Of a stretch of 64,000 nt of DNA, positions 62,009 through 64,000 are shown piece after piece. Where the stretch lies: contig NZ_JACHIA010000014.1 of assembly GCF_014202995.1 (NCBI RefSeq), positions 1 to 64,000 of the forward strand, read 5' to 3'. The notes under the pieces were generated by a model. It was given only the letters and a program-made list of their open reading frames with translations, did no database searches and had not been told where the DNA came from. The stretch comes from Longimicrobium terrae. GTDB lineage: Bacteria > Gemmatimonadota > Gemmatimonadetes > Longimicrobiales > Longimicrobiaceae. Numbering within the stretch: position 1 is the first letter of the stretch; every line of letters begins with the position of its first letter. A program made the position numbers and the translations under genes.

Positions 62009-62219
62009 CTTGGGCGTTATCTCGTTTGCGGATGAGACCGCGAGCGCGGGGGCGTGGCATCTGCACGTGCCTCCCGTCGTTGGTATCCCCCTCATCAGAG
62101 CACAACGATACGCCTGAGGCAGGACGCGTTCACTCTTGCGGCGGATCGACAAGTCATCTTATCTCTACTCTCCCCGCACGTTCTGCAGGCCCACTCGTTC
62201 GGCCCTCCCAGAGAAATCC

Positions 62220-64000
62220 ATGGTTGCCAGCCGGAACTCCATTCTGAAGGCACTCGCCGCGTGGTGCGGGCTGCTGCTCGGCGCGCAGTCCGTAAGCGCG
62301 CAGGCGCCGGCGTACCTCAATCCGGACCTGCCCGTCGCGCAGCGCGTGAACGATCTGGTCGCGCGGATGACGCTGGAGGAAAAAGTCTCTCAGATGCTGG
62401 ACCAGGCGCCCGCCATCGACCGCCTGGGCGTGCCCCGGTACAACTGGTGGAACGAGGCGCTGCACGGCGTGGCGCGCTCCGGGCTGGCGACCTCGTTTCC
62501 GCAGGCCATCGGCTACGCCGCGACGTGGAACGACAGCCTGGTGCACCGCATGGCGGTCGCCATCTCCGACGAGGCGCGCGCCAAGCACCACGAGTACGTG
62601 CGCCACGACCGCCGCCTGCGCTACCAGGGCCTCACGCTGTGGTCGCCCAACATCAACATCTTTCGCGATCCGCGCTGGGGCCGCGGGCAGGAAACGTACG
62701 GCGAGGACCCGTTCCTCACCGGCAGCCTGGGCGTGCAGTTCATCCGCGGGCTGCAGGGCGACGACTCCACCTATCTCAAGACGGTGGCGACCGTCAAGCA
62801 CTTCGCCGTGCACAGCGGGCCGGAGCCGGAGCGGCACGTGTTCGACGCGGTGGTCGGCGAGCGCGATCTGCGGGAAGCGTATCTTCCGCACTTTGAGCGA
62901 GGCATCCGCGAGGGCGGCGCGTACTCGCTCATGTGCGCCTACAACCGTGTAAACGCGCTGGCCGCATGCGGAAGCGAGCCGCTGCTGCAGGGCATTCTGC
63001 GCCGCGAGTGGGGGTTCGATGGATTCGTGGTCAGCGACTGCTGGGCCGTGGACGACATCTACCTGAACCACAAGCTGGTCGCCACGCCGGAGGAAGCGGC
63101 CGCGCTGGCCGTGCGCTCGGGGACGGATCTGGACTGCGGCAGCAAGGTGTACCCGGCGCTGGTGAACGCCGTCCGCCAGGGCCTGATCAGCGAAGCGGAA
63201 ATCGACGCGGCCGTGCGCCGCCTCTTTACCGGCCGCTTCCGCCTGGGGATGTTCGATCCGCCGTCGCGCGTGCCCTACGCGCAGATCCCGTATTCCGTCG
63301 TGGACCAGCCCGCGCACCGCGAACTGGCGCGGCAAGTGGCGCGCGAGTCCATCGTCCTGCTCAAGAACGACGGCGTGCTGCCGCTGCGGCGCGACCTGGG
63401 GACGCTGGCTGTCATCGGCCCCAACGCGGACCAGTGGCTGATGCTGCTGGGCAACTACAACGGCGTACCATCCGACGTCATCACCCCGCTGCGCGGCATT
63501 CGCGAGGCGGTGGCGCCGGGGACGCGCGTGCTGTACGCCCGCGGCGCCGACTTGGCGGACGGCTTTCCCTTTCACGAGATCGTCCCCGCCGCCGCGCTCG
63601 GCGGGCCGGACGGGCGGCCGGGGCTGCGCGCGGAGTACTTCGGCACCGGAGCGCTGGAGGGGGCGCCGCTGTTCACGGGCACGGACAGCACGCTCAACGC
63701 CGACTGGCACGACCGCGCCCCGCGCGCGGACATGAACGACGACGACTTTGGCGTGCGCTGGACGGGCACGCTGCGTCCCACGCGCACGGGGACGTACCGG
63801 CTGGGAATGATCGCCACCACGCGCTTCGAGCTGTACCTGGCGGACACGCTGCTCGTGCGCTCGCAGTACAACTACCGCGACGAACTGGGCGATCCGCGCG
63901 TCGTATCCGCCGAGCCCGTGCACCTGGAGGCCGGCCGCGCGTACCCCATCCGCGTGGACGCGCACGAGTCGTACGGCGACGCGCAGGTGCAGCTGGTGTG
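62220..64000 (+). CDS. Glycoside hydrolase family 3 (beta-xylosidase/glucosidase), partial
   Basis: Open to the window end (593 complete codons visible, 3' end missing). A signal peptide (about 1-28, ending VSAQA) is followed by the GH3 catalytic barrel with RMTLEEKVSQMLDQAPAI, YNWWNEALHGVARSG, KHFAVHSGPEPERH, and the nucleophile Asp in FVVSDCWAVDD. The second alpha/beta domain has ESIVLLKNDGVLPL and IGPNADQ, and a PA14-type insertion begins near residue 460 (LRAEYFGTGALEG, TGTYRLGM, FELYLADTLL). The WWNEALHGVA pattern is typical of xylan beta-xylosidase-like GH3 enzymes. It is presumably periplasmic or secreted and acts on plant polysaccharides. Confidence 0.93.
   Translation, partial: MVASRNSILKALAAWCGLLLGAQSVSAQAPAYLNPDLPVAQRVNDLVARMTLEEKVSQMLDQAPAIDRLGVPRYNWWNEALHGVARSGLATSFPQAIGYAATWNDSLVHRMAVAISDEARAKHHEYVRHDRRLRYQGLTLWSPNINIFRDPRWGRGQETYGEDPFLTGSLGVQFIRGLQGDDSTYLKTVATVKHFAVHSGPEPERHVFDAVVGERDLREAYLPHFERGIREGGAYSLMCAYNRVNALAACGSEPLLQGILRREWGFDGFVVSDCWAVDDIYLNHKLVATPEEAAALAVRSGTDLDCGSKVYPALVNAVRQGLISEAEIDAAVRRLFTGRFRLGMFDPPSRVPYAQIPYSVVDQPAHRELARQVARESIVLLKNDGVLPLRRDLGTLAVIGPNADQWLMLLGNYNGVPSDVITPLRGIREAVAPGTRVLYARGADLADGFPFHEIVPAAALGGPDGRPGLRAEYFGTGALEGAPLFTGTDSTLNADWHDRAPRADMNDDDFGVRWTGTLRPTRTGTYRLGMIATTRFELYLADTLLVRSQYNYRDELGDPRVVSAEPVHLEAGRAYPIRVDAHESYGDAQVQLV

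Larger units (their letters stand above)
61472..62219. other. Repeat-rich intergenic region
   Basis: Holds a 77-bp tandem duplication (61662-61815), a family C element (61825-62008) and the upstream region of the GH3 gene. No gene supported. Confidence 0.7.

Noticed and set aside
62154-63965. 603-codon minus-strand frame at the right edge
   Set aside because: Antisense shadow of the GH3 gene, which is open to the window end on the plus strand and carries all family motifs.

Overview
This 64-kb window is GC-rich chromosomal DNA with many intergenic repeats. Gene content (rpsO-pnp, htpG, ald, dut, queG, an ABC permease fused to an M1 peptidase, RHS loci) and RiPP-like leaders of the MKKLxLxLDxLxVxSF type suggest a soil- or water-dwelling Gemmatimonadota bacterium, possibly Longimicrobium-like. 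That assignment is inference; there is no rRNA to confirm it. The left edge (1-122) is G-rich low-complexity sequence ending in a 20-nt poly-C run.

Layout. 300-3120: rpsO and pnp, with promoter, inter-gene terminator and end terminator. 3172-4235: repeat-rich spacer with a large period-8 tandem array. 4236-5324: secreted serine beta-lactamase-family hydrolase. 5375-6638: three tandem cysteine-rich peptide genes on the minus strand, each followed by a strong hairpin. 7091-8766: ICMT-like membrane methyltransferase coupled to a membrane protein. 8928-9992: low-GC PD-(D/E)XK-like nuclease. 10140-15000: htpG, ald, dut and a membrane protein. 15121-16631: class V PLP enzyme coupled to an AhpD-like protein. 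16811-17251: GxxExxY protein. 17349-18527: queG. 18129-24939: an island that has duplicated the 3' end of queG and carries one 5.6-kb gene. 25533-25736: a fourth RiPP-type precursor. 25868-34338: three oxidoreductase genes paired with AraC or LysR regulators, plus an MFS exporter and a VOC protein. 34528-37920: YceH, an AlkD-like protein, a flavoprotein and a membrane protein. 38400-51185: RHS polymorphic-toxin territory with one full-length RHS and its immunity gene, an orphan RHS tip with its own immunity gene, and several decayed fragments. 51727-55359: DUF2236 protein, secreted protein, fifth RiPP-type precursor and an uncharacterised protein. 55377-59932: ABC exporter operon with a permease/M1 peptidase fusion. 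60557-61471: subclass B3 metallo-beta-lactamase-like enzyme. 62220-64000: GH3 glycosidase running off the window.

Most interesting: (1) the queG island with its single giant gene, which joins a Rossmann flavin-type domain, a P-loop (STAND-like) ATPase, a TPR region and a duplicated C-terminal domain, and is a plausible undescribed single-gene defence system; (2) a dispersed family of five leader-sharing peptides, three of which carry a strikingly regular C-x-x-[S/T] array, with no maturation enzymes nearby; (3) the modular RHS toxin/immunity locus; (4) a shared promoter/operator element in front of two unrelated operons.
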